From Lactobacillus sp. (GTDB taxonomy: Bacteria; Bacillota; Bacilli; Lactobacillales; Lactobacillaceae): 27,755 nt of DNA. The stretch spans positions 1 to 27,755 of the forward strand of contig NZ_JAAVAU010000034.1 in the NCBI RefSeq assembly GCF_014803895.1, in the 5' to 3' direction. The position numbers and the translations under genes were made by a program. The notes beneath the pieces are model-generated. The model ran no database searches and had not been told where the DNA came from. It saw nothing but the letters and a program-made list of their open reading frames with translations. Below, piece by piece: positions 1-7,479 of the stretch (positions are counted from its first letter, which is position 1; every line of letters begins with the position of its first letter).

Positions 1-2
1 AC

Positions 3-227
3 AAAATCTATAATACTTTTACACTCTTTTTATCAGCCACAACAACTACCATAGTGACTTATATCTATGATTTTTTTAAAAATGGTTATAATCAATATCC
101 CCTCTATAAGATGGTTATTTACTTTGGTGTACGCTGGATTTCAATGATTATCTTTTGTTGTATTTTAGTCAAATTAATTATCAATTTATTAGAAAAAGCT
201 CATATAATCAAAAATGATCAAAATTAA
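3..227 (+). CDS. ECF transporter membrane protein, probable S component (3' end only)
   Basis: An open frame runs in from the window edge and ends with TAA at 225-227, giving about 74 residues of a protein C-terminus. Two hydrophobic stretches are visible: a Thr/Ile/Leu-rich one at the start and one around the residues FGVRWISMIIFCCILVKL, followed by a short charged tail (EKAHIIKNDQN). Its stop codon overlaps the start of the ECF ATPase by 14 bases, so the two are almost certainly translationally coupled. In operons of the type S component, fused ATPase, T component, the gene at this place is the substrate-binding S component. That identity is inferred from position; the fragment itself carries no diagnostic motif and the substrate cannot be read from it. 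Confidence 0.6.
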   Translation, partial: KIYNTFTLFLSATTTTIVTYIYDFFKNGYNQYPLYKMVIYFGVRWISMIIFCCILVKLIINLLEKAHIIKNDQN

Positions 228-1593
228 TCAACTTACCTTTAATTATCAAAAACATAAAAATATTTTTGAAAAACTCTCCCTTCAAATTAAGTCGGAGAGT
301 TTTTCTCTACTAGCCGGACCTACTGGCTGTGGCAAATCTACTTTATTGAAAATCATCGCTGGTCTATATCCTCAATTTGGTGGTCATATTAGTCATGGAA
401 AAATAGAAAACTCATTCAACCACTGGGGAATGGTATTCCAAGACCCTGATAAACAATTCACAATGAAAACACCTTATCAGGAATTTATTTTTTCTTTAGA
501 AAATTTGCAACTAACATCACAGCAAGCACAAATACGTATTGCTTTGGCTACTAAAGAGACGAATACTCAAGATTTACTTCACCGTGATTTTTTAACTTTG
601 TCTGGAGGAGAAAAACAACGTATTGCTTTGGCCATTATTATCGCAATGGACTCTGACCTAATTTTATTAGACGAGCCATTTGCAAACTGTGATCCACTTA
701 ACAGAAAATTTTTACTTAATTACTTAGCAAAGCTTAAAAAAGCTGGTAAAACTATTATCATTACCGACCATAATTTAAACGGCTATGAAAAAATATGTGA
801 TCAAGTATTTTTATTTAAAACGGATAAAAAAATTATCTCCTTAAGTAGTGACCAAAAACGAGCTTTCTTTCAACAACAAATTTTTCCAAAGCTTACCTTT
901 ACATTACCTCAAAATGAGAAAGCAATTTTAAACTTTAAAGATTTCTCTTTGAGTCAGGGCAATAAAATATTAATTACTAAACAAGACTTAAAAATCTTTG
1001 AGGGTCACTGCACTCTTTTAAGCGGAGTAAATGGGGCTGGAAAAACTTCTTTATTTAAAGCACTTACCAAATTAATTCCTTATAAAGGTAAAATATTTTT
1101 TAAGGGAACTGATATAACCACACTTAAACGGAAAAATTATCTTACTCATGTAGCACAAGCTTTTCAAAATCCTAATGATCAGTTTTTAATGATTACTGTT
1201 AAAGAAGAAATTGAACTCAGTCAAAAATTGAGTAAAAAATTTACTCCTGTTCAAATTCAAAAATTTTTAGCCGAATTAAAACTTGATAATCTAACAGATG
1301 AAAGTGTCTATTCTCTTTCGGGTGGTCAAAAGAAAAAATTACAAATATTACTGATGATTTTAGCTAATCCTGATATTTTATTGCTTGACGAGCCATTTGC
1401 TGGTTTAGATACTCAAAGTATTACTAAAATCAGTGATTTATTAAGAACACAATTTCTTACAAAAGATAAAACTTTAATTATAATTAGTCATCAAAGTGAC
1501 CAATTAGACTTATTATGTGACTATCATCTTGTCCTTGAAAATCAACATCTTCAATATACTACCGGAGGGTTAAAGAATGAATCCCAGTCTTAA
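214..1593 (+). CDS. Energy-coupling factor (ECF) transporter ATPase, two fused ABC domains
   Basis: Cytoplasmic ATPase that drives an ECF-type vitamin or cation importer. The 459-residue protein holds two complete ABC domains. Domain 1 has a Walker A at residues 35-43 (GPTGCGKST), an LSGGE signature at 129-133, Walker B with catalytic Glu154 (LILLDEP) and an H-loop (TDHN). Domain 2 has Walker A at 271-279 (GVNGAGKTS), LSGGQ at 368-372 and Walker B with Glu393 (LLLDEPFAGLD). Both catalytic glutamates and both signatures are intact, so both sites look active. A fused ATPase placed between an S-like and a T protein is the YkoD-type arrangement (YkoEDC), different from the shared EcfA1/EcfA2 module. 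It overlaps the genes on both sides (14 and 17 bases), indicating one operon. The start ATG at 214 fits the domain boundary. Confidence 0.9.
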   Translation: MIKINQLTFNYQKHKNIFEKLSLQIKSESFSLLAGPTGCGKSTLLKIIAGLYPQFGGHISHGKIENSFNHWGMVFQDPDKQFTMKTPYQEFIFSLENLQLTSQQAQIRIALATKETNTQDLLHRDFLTLSGGEKQRIALAIIIAMDSDLILLDEPFANCDPLNRKFLLNYLAKLKKAGKTIIITDHNLNGYEKICDQVFLFKTDKKIISLSSDQKRAFFQQQIFPKLTFTLPQNEKAILNFKDFSLSQGNKILITKQDLKIFEGHCTLLSGVNGAGKTSLFKALTKLIPYKGKIFFKGTDITTLKRKNYLTHVAQAFQNPNDQFLMITVKEEIELSQKLSKKFTPVQIQKFLAELKLDNLTDESVYSLSGGQKKKLQILLMILANPDILLLDEPFAGLDTQSITKISDLLRTQFLTKDKTLIIISHQSDQLDLLCDYHLVLENQHLQYTTGGLKNESQS

Positions 1594-2227
1594 ATTATTT
1601 CTTGCCTTAATTATTTCCTTGGAAATATCTCTCAAGGCCAATCTTTTGGCAAACTTAATTGTGATTATCTTTTGTATAGCCTATTTATTATTTCACCATA
1701 TTAAGTTTAAAACTTTTCTATTATTGCTCTTTGTACCACTGTTAGCAGCTTTTGCAATGTTTAGTAGTATTTATTGGTTTTCTCCTAATAAAAATACTAC
1801 TTATGCTTGGGTACTTTTTACTCGAATTTACGTATTTACTTTTGCTGGAGGATGTATTAGCCAAACCACAAATATTAATGAATTAATTCGTTCCTTAGAA
1901 CAAAATTTTAAACTTCCTAGCAAATTTGCATATGGTCTTTTGGCAGCTTTCAATGTTATTCCTAGAATTAAAGAAGAAGTACACCGTATTCAAGTGGCAG
2001 GAGAAATGCGTGGCTTACACCTTTCATTTTGGTCACCTAGATTATATTTTAAAGCTATCCTTATGGCTCTTAATTGGGCAGATGGACTTACTCAAGGTAT
2101 GATTTCACATGGTTTCCGTGAAAATAAGCCACGTAGTATTATTAAACCCATTACTTTAACAAAAAAAGATTGGTTATCTTTTTTAACAATTTTGCTAATC
2201 TTTCAACCAATCTTATTTTTAAAATAA
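1577..2227 (+). CDS. ECF transporter transmembrane (T) component
   Basis: Membrane scaffold that couples the ATPase to the S component. It has 216 residues with about four to six hydrophobic segments, including ones near the N-terminus (LFLALIISLEISL and on to residue 60), around residues 75-90 and at the extreme C-terminus (LSFLTILLIFQPILFL). The cytoplasmic coupling region carries AGEMRGL, which matches the first Arg-containing coupling motif of EcfT proteins. A second, weaker counterpart reads HGFREN, where the family usually has an Ala-Arg-Gly type triplet. The start ATG has a GGAGGG ribosome site 8 bases upstream, inside the end of the ATPase gene. Its stop codon directly abuts the stop codon of rlmH on the other strand. 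Confidence 0.82.
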   Translation: MNPSLKLFLALIISLEISLKANLLANLIVIIFCIAYLLFHHIKFKTFLLLLFVPLLAAFAMFSSIYWFSPNKNTTYAWVLFTRIYVFTFAGGCISQTTNINELIRSLEQNFKLPSKFAYGLLAAFNVIPRIKEEVHRIQVAGEMRGLHLSFWSPRLYFKAILMALNWADGLTQGMISHGFRENKPRSIIKPITLTKKDWLSFLTILLIFQPILFLK

Positions 2228-2707
2228 TTATTTATGATAAGGACTACCATTATTAATCATAAATGCTCGATATATTTGTTCTGTTAAAACTAAGCGCATT
2301 AGTTGATGGGGCATAGTAAATTTACCAAAACTAATCAAATCATCAGCTCGTTTATTCACAGCATCACTAGTACCTAAACTCCCACCAATTACAAAGGTAA
2401 TATCTGAATGTCCATAAGTTCCTAAATTTTGAATTTCTTTAGCAAATTCCTCGCTAGTTCTTTCTTTACCTTTAATTGCAGTTACGTAAACATATTCTTT
2501 GTCTTTAATTTTACTTAAAATTCTTTCTCCTTCAATCTCCTTTACCTTTTTCATTTCAGCTGGACTTAACTTTTCAGGAGCTTTTTCATCAGGAACTTGA
2601 ATTATTTTCATCTTGGCATAGCGATCCATTCTCTTCATATATTCTGCAATACCATCTTTAAAGTATTTTTCTTTTAATTTGCCTACACATACAATTTTTA
2701 TATTCAT
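2228..2707 (-). CDS. rlmH: 23S rRNA (pseudouridine1915-N3)-methyltransferase RlmH
   Basis: SPOUT-class methyltransferase that methylates pseudouridine 1915 in helix 69 of 23S rRNA on assembled 70S ribosomes, using S-adenosylmethionine. The 159-residue length equals the family norm. The trefoil-knot SAM site is seen as [15 protein letters not shown], and the C-terminus [23 protein letters not shown]...GSPYHK is the highly conserved family tail. GAGGGA lies just upstream of the ATG. In staphylococci this gene (orfX) is the integration site of SCC elements, and its last codons, TAT CAT AAA TAA, resemble that attachment core; here an ECF transporter gene, not a cassette, abuts them. It lies downstream of htrA on the same strand but is separated by a terminator and a 451-bp gap. 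Confidence 0.95.
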   Translation of the reverse strand: MNIKIVCVGKLKEKYFKDGIAEYMKRMDRYAKMKIIQVPDEKAPEKLSPAEMKKVKEIEGERILSKIKDKEYVYVTAIKGKERTSEEFAKEIQNLGTYGHSDITFVIGGSLGTSDAVNKRADDLISFGKFTMPHQLMRLVLTEQIYRAFMINNGSPYHK

Positions 2708-3027
2708 GATTCCCTCACTTAATTTTATTTATTTTCCATTTTAACTTGGTGAGCTGTGAAACGTCCAGACAATAAACCGAATTTTATACCCACAATATTT
2801 AGTTACAAAATTTAGTTACATACTATAAATTGTGGTTTAACTTGTGATTTATGTATTTTTTTATTAATTAATAAAAATCACAAAAATATCATTTGTGTTT
2901 TTGTGATTACTAACCATAAATAGCCTTTATACAAATAATTTACAGACAGATCTTTATATAATAAATAACATTATAGTCATATAAAGATAGATTTATCTTC
3001 ATTTTTGTAAAAGGCTTTCTTTACTAG

Positions 3028-3055
3028 TTATACACAATCCACAGAGTTATCCACA
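3028..3055 (+). promoter_or_regulatory. Pair of consensus DnaA boxes
   Basis: TTATACACA (3028-3036) and TTATCCACA (3047-3055) both match the TTATNCACA DnaA-box consensus, in the same orientation, 19 bp apart. Two single-mismatch candidates lie further left: TTATACCCA at 2784-2792 and TTATACAAA at 2927-2935. Binding by DnaA is inferred. Confidence 0.6.
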
Positions 3056-3123
3056 GAACTTTCTGCATTTGTATTCAATCAAAACACGAACTTTTATCTG
3101 TTTCACAAATTTAATATACAGAA

Positions 3124-3154
3124 AAAGGACTCATTTTATTTCAGTGAGTCCTTT
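3124..3154. terminator. Intrinsic terminator of htrA
   Basis: Perfect 10-bp stem AAAGGACTCA (3124-3133) and TGAGTCCTTT (3145-3154) with an 11-nt loop, starting 5 bases beyond the htrA stop codon. On the minus strand the stem runs into a T tract, as expected for a rho-independent terminator. Confidence 0.85.
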
Positions 3155-3158
3155 ATTT

Positions 3159-4373
3159 TTATTTACTCAATGTTACACTCAAATTCTTAGTTTTACCATC
3201 ACGAACTACTTGAACAGTTACATGATCTCCAATCTTATGAGCATATAAGACGGTATGTAATGACGCAAGATCTTTAATAGTCTTACCATCCACCTTAGTG
3301 ATGATATCTCCACTCTTCATGCCTGCTTTAGAAGCACTACTATTCTTAGTTACAGAAGCAACGTAAACACCAGATTTTACACTAGATGGCACATTCAATT
3401 GCTTCTTACTATAGTCAGTTAATTCACTAACTGAAGCTACACGAACACCTAATTGTGGTCGAGTAATTTTACCATTTTTCACTAACTCATTGATAATTGT
3501 TACAACTTCATCACTAGGAATAGCAAAACCCATTCCTTCAACACTAGTACCATCACTAGATTGTGAAAGCTTCATAGAGTTGATACCAATAACTTGTCCT
3601 GATTCATTTACCAATGGACCACCAGAGTTACCTGGGTTAATAGCCGCATCAGTTTGAATAACAGTAGCCTGGTTAGTTACTTGTCCTGAGGAATTTGTTA
3701 CATCAATCGTTCTACTCTTAGCAGAAATGATACCTTGAGTAACACTAGTAGCATATTGACTACCTAATGGTGAACCAACAGCAATTACTGATTGACCTGG
3801 TTCTACATTTTTAGAATTACCAAATTGTGCAGTTTGGGTTACATATTTACCATCAATAGTTAAAACAGCTAAGTCAGTTTCCGAGTCACTACCAACTTTT
3901 GTAGCTGTGACTTTTTTACCATTGCTTAGAATAACTTGAATTTCATCACTACCAGAAACAACGTGATTATTGGTTACAATATAGCCTTTACCATTAGATT
4001 TCATATAAATAACTCCAGAACCTTCACTATAAGTTTCTAGATTTGACTTAGAGTTACTTGATGAACTTGAAGAACTTTCATCAGAGTCACCAAAAATACC
4101 AAATAAATCACTTGATGAACTAGAGCTACTTTGTCTTTTTAAATTTACTACAGAAACAACAGAATTCTTAACCGCATTGAAAGCAGCAGTCATTTGACCA
4201 GAGCTTTTACTAGTATTTTTAACTGTTGTCACAGTTGGTGCAGCAGTTTGAGCACTATTTTGGCTTACTTGACTCATCCCAGCATAAGCAATTCCACCAC
4301 CTAAAAGTCCAGCAACAACACCAACAATTCCAGTCTTCAATAGAGTATTATTTTTCTTTTTGTTTTCAGTCAT
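3159..4373 (-). CDS. htrA: HtrA/DegP-type surface serine protease
   Basis: Membrane-anchored quality-control protease that degrades misfolded proteins at the cell surface. It has 404 residues: a short cytoplasmic N-terminus, one membrane segment (about 13-32, GIVGVVAGLLGGGIAYAG), a flexible linker with two seven-serine runs (near residues 82-88 and 100-106), an S1C trypsin-like domain and one C-terminal PDZ domain (from about residue 305). The catalytic triad is complete: His137 (TNNHVV), Asp167 (ETDLAV) and Ser250 (GNSGGP). It lies 108 bp downstream of walJ on the same strand, and that gap has a TGAAGA direct repeat, so it may have its own promoter as well as readthrough from the wal operon. 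The start ATG at 4373 follows GGGAAGAG. A terminator follows the gene. Confidence 0.95.
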   Translation of the reverse strand: MTENKKKNNTLLKTGIVGVVAGLLGGGIAYAGMSQVSQNSAQTAAPTVTTVKNTSKSSGQMTAAFNAVKNSVVSVVNLKRQSSSSSSSDLFGIFGDSDESSSSSSSNSKSNLETYSEGSGVIYMKSNGKGYIVTNNHVVSGSDEIQVILSNGKKVTATKVGSDSETDLAVLTIDGKYVTQTAQFGNSKNVEPGQSVIAVGSPLGSQYATSVTQGIISAKSRTIDVTNSSGQVTNQATVIQTDAAINPGNSGGPLVNESGQVIGINSMKLSQSSDGTSVEGMGFAIPSDEVVTIINELVKNGKITRPQLGVRVASVSELTDYSKKQLNVPSSVKSGVYVASVTKNSSASKAGMKSGDIITKVDGKTIKDLASLHTVLYAHKIGDHVTVQVVRDGKTKNLSVTLSK

Positions 4374-4449
4374 TTCTCTTCCCTTTCTTGCATTGGTCTA
4401 TATATATAAATGCATTATTTCTCACAATATCTATCATAAAAAGCAAATT

Positions 4450-4466
4450 TGAAGAAATTATGAAGA
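4450..4466. promoter_or_regulatory. TGAAGA direct repeat upstream of htrA, possible regulator site
   Basis: TGAAGA occurs at 4450-4455 and again at 4461-4466, an 11-bp period suited to tandem binding of an OmpR-family regulator on one face of the helix. The repeat is about 80 bp upstream of the htrA start. The same hexamer forms the arms of the palindromes at 17403 and 18127 in front of the two PepSY genes. A role is inferred only. Confidence 0.3.
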
Positions 4467-4481
4467 TTTATTTTTAAATTA

Positions 4482-5279
4482 CTAAATTTCCACCAAGTCG
4501 GTTGGCTTACTTGGAGCGGTATCATGAATTTGAACATCTCCTGGTAATTCTGCATCCCCATTAACCAAAATATCCCAAGCAGCTTCATGAGCTTTGTACT
4601 GGGTATTATTGTGCTGAGAACGATGAGCCAAAAAGATATTCTTGGTATTAGATTTCACTACGTCAAGTAAAGTCTCACCCGCTTGCTCATTCGATAAATG
4701 ACCTACATCAGACATAATCCGCTGCTTAAGTGACCACGAGTAGGGACCACGCCGCAACATCATATCATCATAATTAAACTCTATTAAATATCCATCTGCA
4801 GCTTCAATTTGGCTTTTAACATTATTTGAAACATAACCTGTATCAGTTAAACAAGCAAATCTCTTTCCTCCACTAGCAAAAACATAATATTGTGGTTCAG
4901 CTGCATCATGACTAGTAGCAAAGCTTGTTACTTCCAAATCACCAAAAATTTTTGTCTTTCCCGATTCAAAAGTATTAATTTGATCTATTGGCAATTGTCC
5001 AATTTTATTACTATCAATCAAATATTGCCAAGTCCCTGCATTTGCAAAGGCATTAATTTGAGAATAACGTCGCATCAAAACTCCTAAGCCACCTGAATGA
5101 TCTGTATGATCATGACTTAAAAAAACCATATCAATATCTTTGATATCCACACCAACATTGGATAAAAGAGTTTTAGTTTTTTTACCAGATATTCCAGCAT
5201 CCATTAATACATTATGTTGCGGAGTTTGAATTAAAGTTATATTCCCCGAGGATCCACTCGCTAATACAGATACTTTCAC
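4482..5279 (-). CDS. walJ: WalJ (YycJ) metallo-beta-lactamase-fold nuclease
   Basis: Metallo-beta-lactamase-fold hydrolase of the YycJ/WalJ group, a cytoplasmic DNA exonuclease-like protein encoded in WalRK operons. The metal site His56-x-His58-x-Asp60-His61 (SHDHTDHSGG) is intact, and further His/Asp ligands follow (TSHDAAE, LTDTGYVS, VGHLSNEQ). I place the start at GTG 5279, giving KVSVLASGSSGN at the N-terminus as in homologues; its AAGGGG ribosome site overlaps the yycI stop codon. A GTG three codons further upstream (5288) is in frame but would lie inside that ribosome site. About 265 residues, the family's usual size. Last gene of the walR-walK-yycH-yycI-walJ operon. Confidence 0.9.
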   Translation of the reverse strand: MKVSVLASGSSGNITLIQTPQHNVLMDAGISGKKTKTLLSNVGVDIKDIDMVFLSHDHTDHSGGLGVLMRRYSQINAFANAGTWQYLIDSNKIGQLPIDQINTFESGKTKIFGDLEVTSFATSHDAAEPQYYVFASGGKRFACLTDTGYVSNNVKSQIEAADGYLIEFNYDDMMLRRGPYSWSLKQRIMSDVGHLSNEQAGETLLDVVKSNTKNIFLAHRSQHNNTQYKAHEAAWDILVNGDAELPGDVQIHDTAPSKPTDLVEI

Positions 5280-5291
5280 AAAAATCACCCC

Positions 5292-6137
5292 TTAATCCTT
5301 AACTTCATCATCATTTTTTTCTTCAGAGGTAGTCTGTGGTTGAATAATTGTACTAGTAAAAGCATTTACACGTTTTACAGTCACTGTCTTTGAAGTATTA
5401 TTTTCTATAGCTACTAACCATGACGGTAAAAAAATCACGCTTCCTCGAACTTGAGTTAGTTTAGTATAACCATATTTGATCCAAATCACTTTAGAATTAT
5501 TCGGCAATTCACTGTAAGTATAAAGAGAATTAATTGCTTCTTTAGCACTAATAGTCGTTTGACGTTCTCTTACTGTAGAAACTTTATCAGTATAACGCTG
5601 GTAATAAGAGACAATTTTATTATCCTTTACCGTAATATGTAATCGTGCTCTCGTTGAATAAATTAAGCCATACGGCGTTTTTTGTAAGAAAATATAATCA
5701 TTATTTTCAGATAACTCTGGTGAATAAACATATTCATCACCTTTATAAACATTTTTAGCATTGTTTTTAAAATTATTTAAATCTTTGATAGCTTTTTTCT
5801 TATCTGAACTAATTGCTACTGGATTATTAAGTGTTGCACTTACACTACTTTCGGTACTTGATGTTGTCACCGTCATCTGATCACCAACTTGACTTTGGGC
5901 TTTATTAATCCAAGTTTTATCAACTTTTGCAGCTAAATAATAACCATCCGATTCTTTATTACTAACATGAGGAATTTTAATATTATCCGCAGCCATTTCT
6001 TGTTGTAAATTATCTCCACTCGTAGTAGTCGTATTACTAGAAAGTAACGTAGGAATTTGGATAATTTCTATTCCTAGAAAAATATTAATTCCAATAAAAA
6101 CAATTAGAAATATCCATTGGATTCGTTTAAAGTCCAT
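5292..6137 (-). CDS. yycI: WalK regulatory protein YycI
   Basis: Single-pass membrane protein that, with YycH, binds WalK near the membrane and modulates its activity. The 281 residues show a short cytoplasmic N-terminus, one membrane helix (about residues 8-28, IQWIFLIVFIGINIFLGIEII), a poorly conserved extracellular part and the YycH/YycI fold in the C-terminal half (QKTPYGLIYSTRARLHITVKDNKIVSYYQRY). The tail is acidic (EEKNDDEVKD). The start ATG lies 11 bases inside the end of yycH, showing translational coupling. Sequence conservation in this family is low; the call relies on operon position together with topology and size. Confidence 0.88.
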   Translation of the reverse strand: MDFKRIQWIFLIVFIGINIFLGIEIIQIPTLLSSNTTTTSGDNLQQEMAADNIKIPHVSNKESDGYYLAAKVDKTWINKAQSQVGDQMTVTTSSTESSVSATLNNPVAISSDKKKAIKDLNNFKNNAKNVYKGDEYVYSPELSENNDYIFLQKTPYGLIYSTRARLHITVKDNKIVSYYQRYTDKVSTVRERQTTISAKEAINSLYTYSELPNNSKVIWIKYGYTKLTQVRGSVIFLPSWLVAIENNTSKTVTVKRVNAFTSTIIQPQTTSEEKNDDEVKD

Positions 6138-7479
6138 CCTCTAATCCCTCCTTAGACTCTGATTTAGCCTGAGCACTTGAACCATTAAGAGGTGAAGCAT
6201 CAATCCACTCTTTTAGTGACCGCCACTTTCCTTTAATTTTGGCATAATACGTTGGTTTTAAGTCCACTAATCGAGAACTGCTGTCACTATCAGCTTTTAC
6301 AGTATAACCAACAATTATTCGACTGATATCTTTTTTGGCATAGCCGCTTTCAATCAAACTATTAAGCGCAACTTTAGTTGCTGGTAATGTAGTTTTTGAA
6401 CCATTACTTGGAATTGGAATTTGCAAGTTTAAACTATTGAAGTTAATTTTCAAGCCACTTTTAGCAAACTTAATTTGGGCTCGTGTATTATAATTTCCTG
6501 GGAAAAAGACAGGATATTCTTCCACAAAGCTTTGATAAATCATTGTGTTGTTATCTGCATCAAAAAAGTGCAAATCTGGTTCACTTAAGCCAATTTTTCT
6601 AATATAAGATAAACTACTGCTTAGTTTTTTAGTAACTGATGTTGGTAGTTTATTTTCATTATAATTTACGTATTCATAATTATGACTCTTTTTAGCCGCA
6701 ATTAATCGTTCATAAACTCCATTAGAATAAGTTATTGATGCTGAACTATTACGTTGATTAATTGAACCTGTTCCAAGTAAACGATAAACAAAGTATGAAT
6801 CCGATTCTTGATCAGTCAAATAGCTATAATTAGGTAATTGTGTTTCTTTTTCATAAAAAGGTAAATAAGCATCACTTAATCGATGTAAGGCAACTGGAAC
6901 TTGAGATTTAGCTTTCCTAATCTGCTTATAAAATTTATCAAATTTAACTTTACCTATTGCTACTTTATATACTGTATAATCTTTGTCATTTCCTAAGTAA
7001 AGGTATTTCTCAGTGGTATCGACCGGCACAAAAATACGATTGAACTCACCATTATTCGCTTTTTTTAGCTTAGTAAGAAAAAGCGAAATAGTAATTTGAT
7101 CTGGGTAAGTAAGCTGAATATAACTTTGATTTTTAAGTAAATTATTATAATAAGTTTTATCTTTAGTTACTTTAATAGGTGTATTTTTTTCTAATGGTTG
7201 AGTCATCTTAGAAAACTGCAAGGGCAAATTTACTTGGCCTGCATAAACTTGATACAGTTGACTATTACGATAGTAAAAAAGTTTTGTAGGTATATAAATT
7301 TCACGTAAAGATTTTTGCCCTACATCTTTTTTGGTGGGAGACTGATTAGATGTTTGTTCAATTCGAGAAAAACGCGAATCAGATCCCCAAATATATGCTG
7401 ATAATCCTATTGAAGTAAGTACCATTAGAATCAAACCAACAGTAAGACAAATATTACCTAGCTTATGTTTAAATTTCAT
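6127..7479 (-). CDS. yycH: WalK regulatory protein YycH
   Basis: Membrane-anchored partner of YycI and WalK in control of cell-wall turnover. I start it at ATG 7479, preceded by an AAGGAG ribosome site, giving 450 residues beginning MKFKHKLGN. The frame stays open upstream to 7575, but those 32 codons lie within walK in another frame and do not resemble a signal. One membrane helix is visible (about residues 10-28, CLTVGLILMVLTSIGLSAYIW); the rest is extracellular. The gene overlaps walK by 11 bases and yycI by 11 bases, so the operon is translated in a coupled manner. The C-terminal tail is charged (KSESKEGLEDGL). Confidence 0.88.
   Translation of the reverse strand: MKFKHKLGNICLTVGLILMVLTSIGLSAYIWGSDSRFSRIEQTSNQSPTKKDVGQKSLREIYIPTKLFYYRNSQLYQVYAGQVNLPLQFSKMTQPLEKNTPIKVTKDKTYYNNLLKNQSYIQLTYPDQITISLFLTKLKKANNGEFNRIFVPVDTTEKYLYLGNDKDYTVYKVAIGKVKFDKFYKQIRKAKSQVPVALHRLSDAYLPFYEKETQLPNYSYLTDQESDSYFVYRLLGTGSINQRNSSASITYSNGVYERLIAAKKSHNYEYVNYNENKLPTSVTKKLSSSLSYIRKIGLSEPDLHFFDADNNTMIYQSFVEEYPVFFPGNYNTRAQIKFAKSGLKINFNSLNLQIPIPSNGSKTTLPATKVALNSLIESGYAKKDISRIIVGYTVKADSDSSSRLVDLKPTYYAKIKGKWRSLKEWIDASPLNGSSAQAKSESKEGLEDGL

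Larger units (their letters stand above)
2708..3158. other. Gene-free AT-rich gap with inverted repeats and DnaA boxes
   Basis: No coding frame of note lies here. From left to right it contains the rlmH ribosome site, two direct copies of ATTTAGTTACA (2797-2807, 2810-2820), a perfect 11-bp inverted repeat AATCACAAAAA / TTTTTGTGATT (2876-2886, 2898-2908), a perfect 10-bp inverted repeat ATCTTTATAT / ATATAAAGAT (2950-2959, 2979-2988), a competing hairpin AAGATA / TATCTT (2984-2989, 2994-2999), two consensus DnaA boxes (3028-3055) and the htrA terminator. The promoter of rlmH must lie here but I cannot place it with confidence. Confidence 0.7.

Noticed and set aside
2228..2245. SCC-like integrated element at rlmH
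   Set aside because: No recombinase, no second attachment-site copy seen, and the neighbour is an ordinary ECF operon.
2797..2820. Direct repeat ATTTAGTTACA x2 as a WalR box (TGTAAC x2 on the minus strand)
   Set aside because: Half-sites are separated by 7 and not 5 bases (13-bp period), off the helical phase needed for the WalR consensus.
4040..4135. Poly-serine coding runs in htrA as phase-variable repeats
   Set aside because: The serine codons are mixed (AGT, AGC, TCT, TCA), so there is no simple nucleotide repeat for slippage.
4226..4477. Open frame on the plus strand opposite the htrA 5' end
   Set aside because: Gln/His-rich product typical of a shadow of Ser/Ala-rich coding sequence; extends into the htrA promoter.
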